Below are positions 18,351 to 26,697 of a DNA stretch of 64,000 nucleotides, piece by piece. The notes under the pieces were generated by a model. The model ran no database searches. It worked only from the letters and a program-made list of their open reading frames with translations, and had not been told where the DNA came from. The stretch spans positions 31,004 to 95,003 of the forward strand of contig DANW01000030.1 of NCBI GenBank assembly GCA_002501605.1, given 5' to 3'. The DNA is from Euryarchaeota archaeon UBA28 (GTDB lineage Archaea; Thermoplasmatota; Poseidoniia; Poseidoniales; Thalassarchaeaceae). A program made the position numbers and the translations under genes. Every line of letters starts with the position of its first letter. Within the stretch, counting starts at the first letter, position 1.

Positions 18351-18956
18351 CCGCTCCACGTACACCGCTACCACACCATCCGAGGTAACTCTGACCAAAT
18401 CCCCCAGCCCCTCATTGCTGAGTCCCTTTGTCGACAACTGGAGTTGCTGTCCTGCCAACTCCCATTTCCCGCCAGTCACATTCACTTTCATGCAACTTCT
18501 TAGTGCAAAAACTGAGAATTTTCGACCCTTTTCCATAGGCTCATTGAAACCATCATTTGAGGGGCTCACCAGGTGCAAAACTCCAGATTCGTAATGAATC
18601 CTGACTTTCATTCCATCTGGGACCTCATTCAATGTAGCGAAGGCGCCAAAGACATGCCCATAGTCCCCGCCCTCAACACCTATGACATCAATATCTGTAA
18701 CCCCGAGGGAGCTAACGTAATGAATTGATTTTGAGAGGTCACTCTTACTTTGATCCTCGAGAAATATAGATTGATCCTCCCACTTGGAATGTTTCACTGA
18801 ATCCAAGTCTCCAAGGACCTTGGAGACGTCATATCCCATCGACGAGGCTTTATCAGCACCGCCATCAACTCCGAAAATGAGAGATGTAGAACTTATGATT
18901 TCGCGGGCTATGGTCTCACTAGGTAACTCTCCATTGCACCAAAGTATGACCTTCAT
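18342..18956 (-). CDS. Thiamine pyrophosphokinase
   Basis: Transfers pyrophosphate from ATP to thiamine to make thiamine diphosphate, the cofactor needed by the 2-oxoacid:ferredoxin oxidoreductase at the end of this window. The 204-residue protein has the TPK signatures: VDGGADKA, VLGDLDSV (Mg-binding aspartates), KSDLSKSI and a C-terminal beta domain with VTGGKWEL. Length is typical of bacterial and archaeal TPKs. It lies just downstream of the M29-like gene (4 bases between), so the two are probably one transcript. Confidence 0.9.
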   Translation of the reverse strand: MKVILWCNGELPSETIAREIISSTSLIFGVDGGADKASSMGYDVSKVLGDLDSVKHSKWEDQSIFLEDQSKSDLSKSIHYVSSLGVTDIDVIGVEGGDYGHVFGAFATLNEVPDGMKVRIHYESGVLHLVSPSNDGFNEPMEKGRKFSVFALRSCMKVNVTGGKWELAGQQLQLSTKGLSNEGLGDLVRVTSDGVVAVYVERLR

Positions 18957-18960
18957 TCAA

Positions 18961-19992
18961 TCACCGCTTTCTTGCAGTTACCTTTCCTTCCAAGACTAAG
19001 TCGACATCTTCCAATTCCACTGTGGGCTTCACCATCACTCCCCTGATTTGGTATCCTACCCTAGAACTTCCCCCAAGGGATGAGTTATCCCCTATCGCGA
19101 CATATGAGGAGCCTCTCACGACCTGATCCTCCAATTGGTTACCGGATAGTCGCGATCTTGGGTTCATCCCGAACCCGAATTCCGCTAGAGTGCCGACCTT
19201 GTCAATTTGAGATATCTTCACCGAGGATCTAATAGAATCCATCTTGGATATCAGTTCCTCAGAAACAGAGCCCCCAGAAATTTCGATCACATTGCCTTCT
19301 TCGACCAATAACGTCACTGGCTCATCCAACATTTTACCATCAAGTGATCCGTCAATCACAATCTTCCCATTCGCGCTCCCCTCCTTTGGAAGGACGAATA
19401 CCTTACCTGTTGGGAGATTCGTTATCTGTCCGGGACGATTGCAGATTCCGTTGTCCTCGAGTATCCATCTTGCTCCAGTTGTGAAAGTAAAATCAGTCCC
19501 CGAGGATGACTTCACTCTCACTAGGGTTCTCTTCCTGAGTAGGCTGTTTAGTCCTGATATCTCCTTTTTCATCGCCCCATAATCTGCAGTCATCCCTCCC
19601 TTTGATAGAATTTCTGATGTTATGCCCGGCATAGATGCAATTCTCGCATTCTCCCTGGAAGCGTTCCTTCTAGCTCTGGTATGAGTCAGAGAGCTCTTTG
19701 TGGCGATTAAGACAACGTCCTGTTGCCTCATTAGCTCAGCAACGGGGTCTGGAGGCTCTGCCCCTTTCTTGTGAGATGGGGGCATCATCATCAGCAGAAC
19801 CCTGTCGGTTACCTCGGCGGCCGCTTCATAGAGAGATTGCCCTACTTCTGAGCATTGAGGGTCAGTGACAATTAGCACATGTTCTGAGGGCCTAATCTGC
19901 ATACAAGTCCTGACAACGGACCTAGAAGAAGTTAGCATCGCCTCTGCCAATTCTTCAGAATCAGCGATACCTATTTGCCCCTCCTCTGCCAT
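18961..19992 (-). CDS. M29 aminopeptidase-like protein, probable pseudoenzyme
   Basis: The 343-residue protein follows the archaeal COG2309/M29 aminopeptidase pattern throughout: GMTADY, SSSGTDFTFTTGARW, NLPTGKVFVLPKEGSANG, AEFGFGMNPRSRLSGN, LEDQ and a GDNSSLGG loop. However, the metal ligands known for this family appear lost. The Glu of the usual NLP-G-E is Lys197, the His of the usual HxAxGDN is Tyr297, and the paired H-x-D is Gln315 and Arg317; only the AE-G Glu (271) remains. It therefore probably does not work as a dinuclear aminopeptidase. Numbering uses the ATG at 19992; the frame extends to a TTG at 20043 that would overlap the divergent regulator. It is co-oriented with thiamine pyrophosphokinase. 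The role is unknown. Confidence 0.8.
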   Translation of the reverse strand: MAEEGQIGIADSEELAEAMLTSSRSVVRTCMQIRPSEHVLIVTDPQCSEVGQSLYEAAAEVTDRVLLMMMPPSHKKGAEPPDPVAELMRQQDVVLIATKSSLTHTRARRNASRENARIASMPGITSEILSKGGMTADYGAMKKEISGLNSLLRKRTLVRVKSSSGTDFTFTTGARWILEDNGICNRPGQITNLPTGKVFVLPKEGSANGKIVIDGSLDGKMLDEPVTLLVEEGNVIEISGGSVSEELISKMDSIRSSVKISQIDKVGTLAEFGFGMNPRSRLSGNQLEDQVVRGSSYVAIGDNSSLGGSSRVGYQIRGVMVKPTVELEDVDLVLEGKVTARKR

Positions 19993-20036
19993 CTGAACCG
20001 TATCGCGGAGTGGGTCGTTGTTCAAGGACACTCCGA

Positions 20037-20927
20037 ATGTCAAATCAGTTAACCAAGCCAGTCAAATGGAGATATGCATTGTCGATAGTGATGAAGGGAG
20101 TCGCGACGGTCAGAGCAGTCAGTTTACTAGCAGTTGTTGCAATTCTATCGGGGTTGTGGATGTCACATGGTTTTATTCAGAACTCAGATGCGGTTAATCA
20201 GGACGAAATGGAATCAAGTCTTGCCACAATCGAGCATGACGAAGCTTCCTCCGAACAGGGATTGGATTTAGAAGACGACAACAAAGAGAACCACGATGGC
20301 AGTAACAGAGAGCTATCGGATGGCCTGATAGTCAGTGGCTTGGGAACTTTTGGCTCAATCCTTCTTGGATCAGTTCTACTAGAGTTTGTCAGGGTAATAG
20401 TATTGATGGCTTTACTGACTCCATTATTGTCTAGACTCAAGGGCACTAGAGAAGACCTACTCACAAGAGGTAGAATAATGGGTTATCTTGAAGCCAATGC
20501 CGGAATTCATTTCTCAGCATTGAGGGATGCCCTAGGGTTGGCCAACGGCGTCACAGCCTACCATTTGCAAGTTTTAGAAGCAAGGGAAGATGTCTACTCT
20601 TGGAGGGATGGAAAATTGAGACGTTATGCTCCTTCTGGAATCTCGAAGTCTGAATTGGGACAAATAAAGAATCCGATAATCGGAACTAGGCTAGCTATCC
20701 TTGAGGTACTCGCAGATTCGGGCACGCTCGGAGTTTCCGGTAGCGAAATCAGAAAGAAGACTATGATTTCAAGGCAACTCCTCAGCCATCATCTGGCCGA
20801 ATTGAGGAAATCCGATATCATTGAGCCCGCATCAGAGAGGAAGAGGCCGAATTGGAAGCTATCCCACAAGGGACTACAGTCATTGCAGGCCTCAAAGAAG
20901 CTCTCTAATATTGAGTCGTCAGCCTGA
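20037..20927 (+). CDS. Membrane-anchored transcription regulator with two winged helices
   Basis: About 296 residues. Two hydrophobic segments ([16 protein letters not shown] and [27 protein letters not shown]) flank an acidic, Asn/Glu-rich loop of about 60 residues that would face outside. The C-terminal half is cytoplasmic and holds two winged-helix units: [36 protein letters not shown], then [42 protein letters not shown]. This double-wHTH arrangement behind membrane helices is common in euryarchaeal regulators. The ATG at 20037 overlaps the long version of the divergent M29-like gene by 7 bases; an ATG at 20091 is an alternative. The signal and targets are unknown. Confidence 0.82.
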   Translation: MSNQLTKPVKWRYALSIVMKGVATVRAVSLLAVVAILSGLWMSHGFIQNSDAVNQDEMESSLATIEHDEASSEQGLDLEDDNKENHDGSNRELSDGLIVSGLGTFGSILLGSVLLEFVRVIVLMALLTPLLSRLKGTREDLLTRGRIMGYLEANAGIHFSALRDALGLANGVTAYHLQVLEAREDVYSWRDGKLRRYAPSGISKSELGQIKNPIIGTRLAILEVLADSGTLGVSGSEIRKKTMISRQLLSHHLAELRKSDIIEPASERKRPNWKLSHKGLQSLQASKKLSNIESSA

Positions 20928-21003
20928 CTACGGTAACCTAATTGCCCCAATGGAGGGCTTTGTTCAGTCCTGTTCAAGTACTATGTCTGACTGCCAGCGG
21001 ACA

Positions 21004-21195
21004 ATGGCATTAGGAACAGTAAAGTGGTTTAACTTCACAAAAGGGTATGGGTTCATCGAGCAGGAAGAGGGTGACGATTTATTTGTACACAAATCTCAAG
21101 TTGAGGGACAGATAAGAGAGGGAGACTCAGTTGAGTTCGAAGTTGGCGAAGGGCCAAAGGGACCAAATGCCATTAATGTGAAAAAGGTCGAATAA
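21004..21195 (+). CDS. Cold-shock domain protein (CspA family)
   Basis: A 63-residue single-stranded RNA/DNA-binding OB-fold protein. It has both RNP motifs, KGYGFIEQ and DLFVHKSQV, and the family start ALGTVKWFN. The true start is the ATG at 21004; the open frame extends further upstream but that part overlaps the previous gene and has no domain character. Csp proteins melt RNA secondary structure and aid translation in the cold. They are bacterial in distribution but recur in marine mesophilic archaea, where lateral transfer is assumed. Confidence 0.95.
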   Translation: MALGTVKWFNFTKGYGFIEQEEGDDLFVHKSQVEGQIREGDSVEFEVGEGPKGPNAINVKKVE

Positions 21196-21210
21196 CTCTT
21201 TTGTCAACAC

Positions 21211-22497
21211 TCAGAACAACTCTGAGATTCTTTCGGACTCATCCACAACGTGTACTATTGATACGCCACTTCCACCCCATCCGGTAAGGGTGTAATCTAA
21301 ATCTACAGTAGAGATTCTCTTCATGTATCCTGGTTCGTATGCAGGAATTGATCTATCGCCTATTTTTTCAAACATAACGGGGGCTACATCGACAAAATTT
21401 TCCGTTAGGCAGTCAATTATTTCTTGCTCATCCCCATTCCATCGGGAAATTGGTACCATTAATCGAAATAGCCTATGTCCATCAGGGGCTCTCCTACCGA
21501 CATGAACATCGCTTTCATGTAATATCCCACTAAATACTATATCAGGCTCAGGAAAAAGAGTCCCATATCCGATAGGGACTTCCACAACATCCTCCTCTTT
21601 GTAGCCGACAACAAAAACGGATACCTCAGAATCTGCATTTTTCTGTAGAATCCCTGGGGCCGACCAAATTATTGATTCAGTTTTTACACCGAATTTCTCG
21701 GATATCTCTGTCAAGCTTTCATATTTCGATCCAAGAATGACAGTAACGTTAGGCATGTCCGCCAGCTCTTGACCTAATTTGTCAATTAATTCGCGCATCC
21801 CGTTATCAAATGAGCCAAAGGAACCTTTTTCCGGCTCAAATAAAGGAAATGTACGCCTAATTTTTTTTGCCAATCTCATCGAACCCATATTGGGACTCTC
21901 ACCAAATTTAGTCAAAGAGGGAAATAGAAAATCAGCATCTACACTCTCTGAGTATTGATTGACTATACCCAGAGTAATGGCATCAGCAAATGACTTATTT
22001 GGTATTAATTCAGAAACTGACAAACCTCCTTTTTTTGATTTAATTAATGATTTTAAAACTTTAATTACCCCTATCCTGAAGATAATCTTCCAACTCAATT
22101 TGATGTACTTCCCATCCAAGAATATCCATCTTTCCTTGGCCTCCCTTTTTGACCCCTGAAAGCTTCCCCCAAGATTTAGGTCATTCACTAGCCTCCAAAA
22201 TGCCGGGTGAGGACGAGCTGAACTTACGGCGATATCACAAAGCCAATCCCCACTTCTCCATGTATCTATTACTCCTCCCAGACAGTTCTCCTTCTCAAGG
22301 ATAACAACCCTCCTTCTAGGATTTTTTTTCGCTATACGGAAACCAGTTACCATTCCCGATAAACCGCCACCAACAATCACACTGGTATCACCGTCTACGA
22401 TAGAGGGATGTACAAGTAGAGGCCTCCTGAGCTCTTGACCATGTTTCACCCAATCTTCGGTATTGTATTCCACTGGCAATACCCCGTTTATATCCAA
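21211..22497 (-). CDS. hemY: Protoporphyrinogen oxidase, HemY/PgoX-like
   Basis: An FAD-dependent amine-oxidase-type enzyme of about 428 residues. The dinucleotide motif SVIVGGGLSGMVTGFRIA and VVILEKENCLGGVIDTW match protoporphyrinogen oxidase, which removes six hydrogens from protoporphyrinogen IX using O2. The C-terminal GSGVSIVHVVDESERISELF fits the family's final FAD-contacting strand. It is the last gene of the heme operon and starts from a TTG overlapping the hemF stop by 10 bases. The neighbourhood, more than any single catalytic residue, supports substrate assignment; other flavin amine oxidases share the fold. Sequence is clearly AT-richer than the genes outside the operon. Confidence 0.85.
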   Translation of the reverse strand: MDINGVLPVEYNTEDWVKHGQELRRPLLVHPSIVDGDTSVIVGGGLSGMVTGFRIAKKNPRRRVVILEKENCLGGVIDTWRSGDWLCDIAVSSARPHPAFWRLVNDLNLGGSFQGSKREAKERWIFLDGKYIKLSWKIIFRIGVIKVLKSLIKSKKGGLSVSELIPNKSFADAITLGIVNQYSESVDADFLFPSLTKFGESPNMGSMRLAKKIRRTFPLFEPEKGSFGSFDNGMRELIDKLGQELADMPNVTVILGSKYESLTEISEKFGVKTESIIWSAPGILQKNADSEVSVFVVGYKEEDVVEVPIGYGTLFPEPDIVFSGILHESDVHVGRRAPDGHRLFRLMVPISRWNGDEQEIIDCLTENFVDVAPVMFEKIGDRSIPAYEPGYMKRISTVDLDYTLTGWGGSGVSIVHVVDESERISELF

Positions 22498-23393
22498 TCC
22501 TTGGGAAATCTAAGAGCCTGCAACATCTCTTCCTCGGACGAACCAACATCGGGCTCATGGCAGTATTCCCAGCTAGCTGTTTCAGGCAGAGACATAAGGA
22601 TACTCTCTATTCTTCCATTAGTATTGAGTCCGAACTTTGTTCCTCTATCATAGACAAGATTGAATTCAACGTATCTGCCCCTTCTTATCCTCTGCCAATG
22701 CTTATTTTCAGAATTAAAATCCATATCCTTCCGTCGTCTGATTATCGGCAGGTAAGAGTCAATAAAGCCCTCTGCACACTCTTCCACGAAAGAGTAGCAG
22801 GAGTCTTTGTCTATTTTATCCAAGCCATCAAAGAATATCCCACCGATTCCCCTGTGTTCATTCCGGTGATTTATGAAAAAGTACTCATCGCAATTCTGTT
22901 TAAACTCATTATAATCCGCCACTGGATGTCTATCACAGATATCCTTGTAAGTTCTGTGAAAGTGACTCGAGTCTTCCGTGAAAAGATAGGACGGAGTAAG
23001 ATCTGCCCCCCCTCCAAACCACCAGCTCCCCGGGGTCGTACCATCTCCTCTTTCGAAATATCTGTAATTAGCATGTACTGTCGGAGCCATGGGATTTATT
23101 GGATGAAGTACAAGACTTATTCCAGTCGCAAAAAACTCTCTCTCCTTTCCACCTGTTATCTTTCCCCCCGCCAGATTATCTGCCGCTTCCTCACTCAGCG
23201 TGCCATACACCTCGCTGATATTAACACCGGCTTTCTCGAAGACGATACCTCCGGAGAATACTCTACTCCTTCCTCCTCCTCCCTCTGCCCTCTTCCATTT
23301 GTCCTCTCTATATTCCGATTCATCAAGGACTTGTATCATATCACATATTTCCTCTTGGACTCTACGAATCATTGACACCATTTTCTCTTTCAT
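22488..23393 (-). CDS. hemF: Oxygen-dependent coproporphyrinogen III oxidase
   Basis: Decarboxylates two propionates of coproporphyrinogen III to vinyls, using O2. The 301-residue protein has the signature GSWWFGGGADLTPSYLF, the HP-AP-VHANYR segment (LHPINPMAPTVHANYR), NEHRGIGGIFFDGLD and GRYVEFNLVYDRGTKFGL with the conserved terminal region of HemF. The start at 23393 overlaps the hemE stop as ATGA; an upstream ATG at 23408 is less likely. It is unrelated to the radical-SAM HemN and marks the pathway as aerobic. Confidence 0.96.
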   Translation of the reverse strand: MKEKMVSMIRRVQEEICDMIQVLDESEYREDKWKRAEGGGGRSRVFSGGIVFEKAGVNISEVYGTLSEEAADNLAGGKITGGKEREFFATGISLVLHPINPMAPTVHANYRYFERGDGTTPGSWWFGGGADLTPSYLFTEDSSHFHRTYKDICDRHPVADYNEFKQNCDEYFFINHRNEHRGIGGIFFDGLDKIDKDSCYSFVEECAEGFIDSYLPIIRRRKDMDFNSENKHWQRIRRGRYVEFNLVYDRGTKFGLNTNGRIESILMSLPETASWEYCHEPDVGSSEEEMLQALRFPKDWI

Positions 23394-24427
23394 GGTATAT
23401 CCCCGCATACAGTCCTGATTACGGCCTCAACACAATCTATCCTTGCGCTGGGAGCAAAACCGTGACCTAGATTGAAGATATGCCCGGGTTTCCCTCCTGC
23501 CACCTTGAGGACCCTGGCCGCAGCTTCCTTTGCTACATCTGTAGAGCCATGCAATTTAGACGGGTCAAGATTACCTTGGAAAGCTATCATTTCTCCATAA
23601 TTTTCACGATTATACCTCATATCATCTCTCCAATCTAAGGAGAGTCCTTGTATGTCCATATCTCTTATCTGGTTATGCAAATGACCAGACCCTTTGGCAT
23701 AGTGGATTAGGGGGACGAACTTTTTTGATTTCTCTCTGAAGACTTGTATGGCTTTTTCTGTGGCTATTTGAGATAGATTCCTGTAATCCTCATTGGAAAG
23801 AAGTCCAGCCCATGTATCGAAAATTTGGACAACATCAGCACCTCCTGAATTTACCTGATCTGCGAGCAAGTCTCCGACAATTTCCCCCATTTTCATAAGG
23901 AGCCTCTTTGAGTCCTCTGGGTTTGATGAAACTAAGGCTCGAGCATTATTGAAATCCTTGTCTCCCGTACCTCCTGAAAGCAGATACATGGATATTGTCC
24001 AAGGTGAGCCAACAAAACCTATTTTCGCCTTTTCATCGCCTATTTCTTCCCCGATAGCCTTGAGTCCATCGGCAGCCCAAGGAGCATGTTTTCTGGAGTT
24101 AAATGATGCCCAACCATCCACATCATCGAATTTGAATGGATCGATACGGATCCCTCCGCCATATTCTACATCATATCCTAAGCTTGGCAACGGTGTGAGA
24201 ATATCACTGAAAACAATCGCCGAGTCAATCTGCTTGTACCTGACCAACGGCTGTAACGAGATTTTTGAGCATAAATCAGAATCTTTACATCTCTCCCAGA
24301 AGGAGTGGGATTTGGCGATTTCCCTGTATTCAGGAAGATGTCTCCCAGCCTGCCTCATAAACCATATTGGTACCCTATCGACCTCTTGGAGAGACAGCGC
24401 GGCATTCATTCTCTCTAGTCCATTCAT
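23390..24427 (-). CDS. hemE: Uroporphyrinogen decarboxylase
   Basis: Removes the four acetate carboxyls of uroporphyrinogen III to give coproporphyrinogen III, committing the branch to protoporphyrin rather than siroheme. The 345-residue TIM-barrel protein has the N-terminal catalytic signature PIWFMRQAGRHLPEYRE, FSDILTPLPSLGYDVEY with the key Asp, GFVGSPWTISMYLL, and the C-terminal HIFNLGHGFAP. It overlaps hemL by ATGA and hemF by ATGA, so translation is probably coupled. Confidence 0.97.
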   Translation of the reverse strand: MNGLERMNAALSLQEVDRVPIWFMRQAGRHLPEYREIAKSHSFWERCKDSDLCSKISLQPLVRYKQIDSAIVFSDILTPLPSLGYDVEYGGGIRIDPFKFDDVDGWASFNSRKHAPWAADGLKAIGEEIGDEKAKIGFVGSPWTISMYLLSGGTGDKDFNNARALVSSNPEDSKRLLMKMGEIVGDLLADQVNSGGADVVQIFDTWAGLLSNEDYRNLSQIATEKAIQVFREKSKKFVPLIHYAKGSGHLHNQIRDMDIQGLSLDWRDDMRYNRENYGEMIAFQGNLDPSKLHGSTDVAKEAAARVLKVAGGKPGHIFNLGHGFAPSARIDCVEAVIRTVCGDIP

Positions 24428-25725
24428 AGAAGATCCCCCAGGTCTCTCAATACCCCGTCTAGTGCTTTAGCAAGACCGATAACATGTTCCTCATTGTGTG
24501 ATGTGGAGAGGAAACCGATCTCATACGATGATGGTGCCATCATGTATCCACGTTGTAGAAGACCAAGATGCACATCCGCGTAAAGTTTCGACCCATTATC
24601 GGGAATTTCATCCGAACGTCTGGGGAGTTCCCCAGGGCCAGGAGATAGCCAGAAAAGACTCCCTATTCTGACTAACCTCATTGGGAATGAATGTTTTTCC
24701 AAAACAGAACCAACCTCTCTTTCTAGTAGACTCCCGAGCCCTTCTAAAAACTCGTAGGCATCATCGTCAAGAAGATCAATTGTTGCAACTCCAGCAGCCA
24801 TAGCAAGTGGATTTCCTGATAAGGTACCGGCCTGATAAACAGGCCCCATCGGCGATAAAACGCTCATGATTTCTCTTGAGGCTCCGTAAGCTCCAACTGG
24901 CAAACCTCCGCCAATAACCTTCCCTAATGTAGTAATATCTGGCTCTATTCCAATATGCCCGGCGTATCCGCCTACAGGGAACCTGAAGCCACTTATGACC
25001 TCATCAAAAATCAACAATGAACCATACTCGTCACACAAGCTCCTTAATTTCTCAAGAAACTCTTTCCTTTGTATTAGCAATCCATTATTTGCAGGAAGAG
25101 GCTCAATTATCACAGCTGCGATATTCTCGCCATTATCGTTGAAAACATATTCCAGAGCACCCTCATCATCTAGTGGCAAAACAATTGTCGTTCCAGAGGT
25201 AGCGTCTGGAATACCCGGGCTACTAGAAATTCCAAACGTTGCCAAACCACTCCCAGATTTAACCATAAGTGAGTCCACGTGACCATGATAACAACCCTCG
25301 AATTTTACTATCGCATCTCTACCTGTGTACCCCCTAGCTAGCCTGACTGCACTCATCACAGCTTCTGTACCAGATGAAACAAATCTAACCAAATCTATTG
25401 AGGGAAATCTTTCCTTGACTCTCTTGGCTAGCTCAATTTCACCGATATGTGGAGCTCCAAATGATGTTCCTTTCGCCATTACCTCACTTATACTCTTGAT
25501 TATTTCAGGATGTGCGTGACCATGTACCAAAGGGCCCCATGATTGAACGAAGTCAACTAGGCTGTTTCCGTCAGCATCTTCGACTATCGCTCCTGATGCG
25601 CGATTGAAGTATATGGGGTCACCATGAACTGATTTGAATGCCCTAACAGGGGAATTAACACCTCCAACAAGATGCCTATTTGCCTCCTGATGGAGCTGAC
25701 TAGAGGTGCTTCTATCCATGTTCAT
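24424..25725 (-). CDS. hemL: Glutamate-1-semialdehyde 2,1-aminomutase
   Basis: A PLP enzyme converting glutamate-1-semialdehyde to 5-aminolevulinate, second step of the C5 pathway. The 433 residues contain GGVNSPVRAFKSV, FVSSGTEAVMSAVRLARG, LLIFDEVISGFR and the PLP-lysine segment TTLGKVIGGGLPVGAYG. Length equals bacterial HemL. The start overlaps the hemB stop by one base (TAATG). Confidence 0.97.
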   Translation of the reverse strand: MNMDRSTSSQLHQEANRHLVGGVNSPVRAFKSVHGDPIYFNRASGAIVEDADGNSLVDFVQSWGPLVHGHAHPEIIKSISEVMAKGTSFGAPHIGEIELAKRVKERFPSIDLVRFVSSGTEAVMSAVRLARGYTGRDAIVKFEGCYHGHVDSLMVKSGSGLATFGISSSPGIPDATSGTTIVLPLDDEGALEYVFNDNGENIAAVIIEPLPANNGLLIQRKEFLEKLRSLCDEYGSLLIFDEVISGFRFPVGGYAGHIGIEPDITTLGKVIGGGLPVGAYGASREIMSVLSPMGPVYQAGTLSGNPLAMAAGVATIDLLDDDAYEFLEGLGSLLEREVGSVLEKHSFPMRLVRIGSLFWLSPGPGELPRRSDEIPDNGSKLYADVHLGLLQRGYMMAPSSYEIGFLSTSHNEEHVIGLAKALDGVLRDLGDLL

Positions 25726-26693
25726 TACCTCAGTAATTTTCCAGAAAAAGCCTCTCTTGCATGATATGTTACGATAATGGAGGCCCCAGATCTTGCAAAC
25801 GAAGACAATACTTCGGCAATCATCAAGCCCCTGCTCTTGCTGTCTGGACAGCTTTTGTGGACCATTGAGTATTCCCCACTCACATTGTACACGGCAACGG
25901 GCCTCAATACTTCATCCGAGACTACCTTCAGAACGTCCAGGTATGGTAATCCAGGCTTAATCATGATAATATCGGCACCCTCTCTTTCGTCCTGTAATGC
26001 CTCTAGTAACGCCTCATCATAACCTGATCTTACATCCATTTGATGGCTCTTTCTATCGCCGAATTTTGGGGAAGATGAAGCGGCATCTCGAAATGGTCCG
26101 TAAAATGAGGATGCATACTTTACCGAGTATGATAGAATTCCCGTTTCATGGTATCCCCTCTCTTCCAGGGCGCCCCTAACCTCTGCAACCCTGTTATCCA
26201 TCATATCCGATAATGAGATGTAATCGACTCCAGCTTCAGCATTGGAGAGTGCGATCCTTACCAATTCCCCTACTGACTTGTCATTGGCTATCTTTTCGCC
26301 TTCAAGGACTCCACAATGTCCGTGGTCAGTCCCTGTACACAAGCAGACATCAGAGAAAATTACAATTTCATTCCCGTGTCGCTTTCTGAGCTCTCTGATA
26401 GCCACGTTTAGAGGGGAATCAGGCTCGGAAGCCATCGTTGCAATAGGGTCCTTCAACTCCTCATCCATTACGTAGAATAACATGTGAGACGTTAATCCCA
26501 TGTCCATGTCTCTACCAATAGTATCAAGCAAAACATCGACCGATTGACGGTAAATACCTGGCATATCGTCTATCTCCTCGCTCCTCAATTTTCCAGATAC
26601 TACAAAATGAGGCTGTACTAAGGACGCTTCAATATCCCTAGAATAAATCAAATCCCTCCTAGAGGGCGTGAAACGATTGATTCTTAGCCTCAT
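25725..26693 (-). CDS. hemB: Delta-aminolevulinic acid dehydratase (porphobilinogen synthase)
   Basis: Condenses two 5-aminolevulinates to porphobilinogen. The 322-residue barrel has both Schiff-base lysines (SYSVKYASSFYGPFRDA and DIIMIKPGLPYLD) and a cysteine-type zinc site (DVCLCTGTDHGHCG), so it is a Zn-dependent form rather than the Mg-only Asp type. It lies four bases downstream of the hemCD stop. Confidence 0.97.
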   Translation of the reverse strand: MRLRINRFTPSRRDLIYSRDIEASLVQPHFVVSGKLRSEEIDDMPGIYRQSVDVLLDTIGRDMDMGLTSHMLFYVMDEELKDPIATMASEPDSPLNVAIRELRKRHGNEIVIFSDVCLCTGTDHGHCGVLEGEKIANDKSVGELVRIALSNAEAGVDYISLSDMMDNRVAEVRGALEERGYHETGILSYSVKYASSFYGPFRDAASSSPKFGDRKSHQMDVRSGYDEALLEALQDEREGADIIMIKPGLPYLDVLKVVSDEVLRPVAVYNVSGEYSMVHKSCPDSKSRGLMIAEVLSSFARSGASIIVTYHAREAFSGKLLR

Positions 26694-26697
26694 TTAA

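Noticed and set aside
20821..21003. N-terminal extension of the cold-shock protein
   Set aside because: It overlaps the end of the regulator gene in another frame and lacks the Csp fold; the domain starts exactly at the ATG at 21004.
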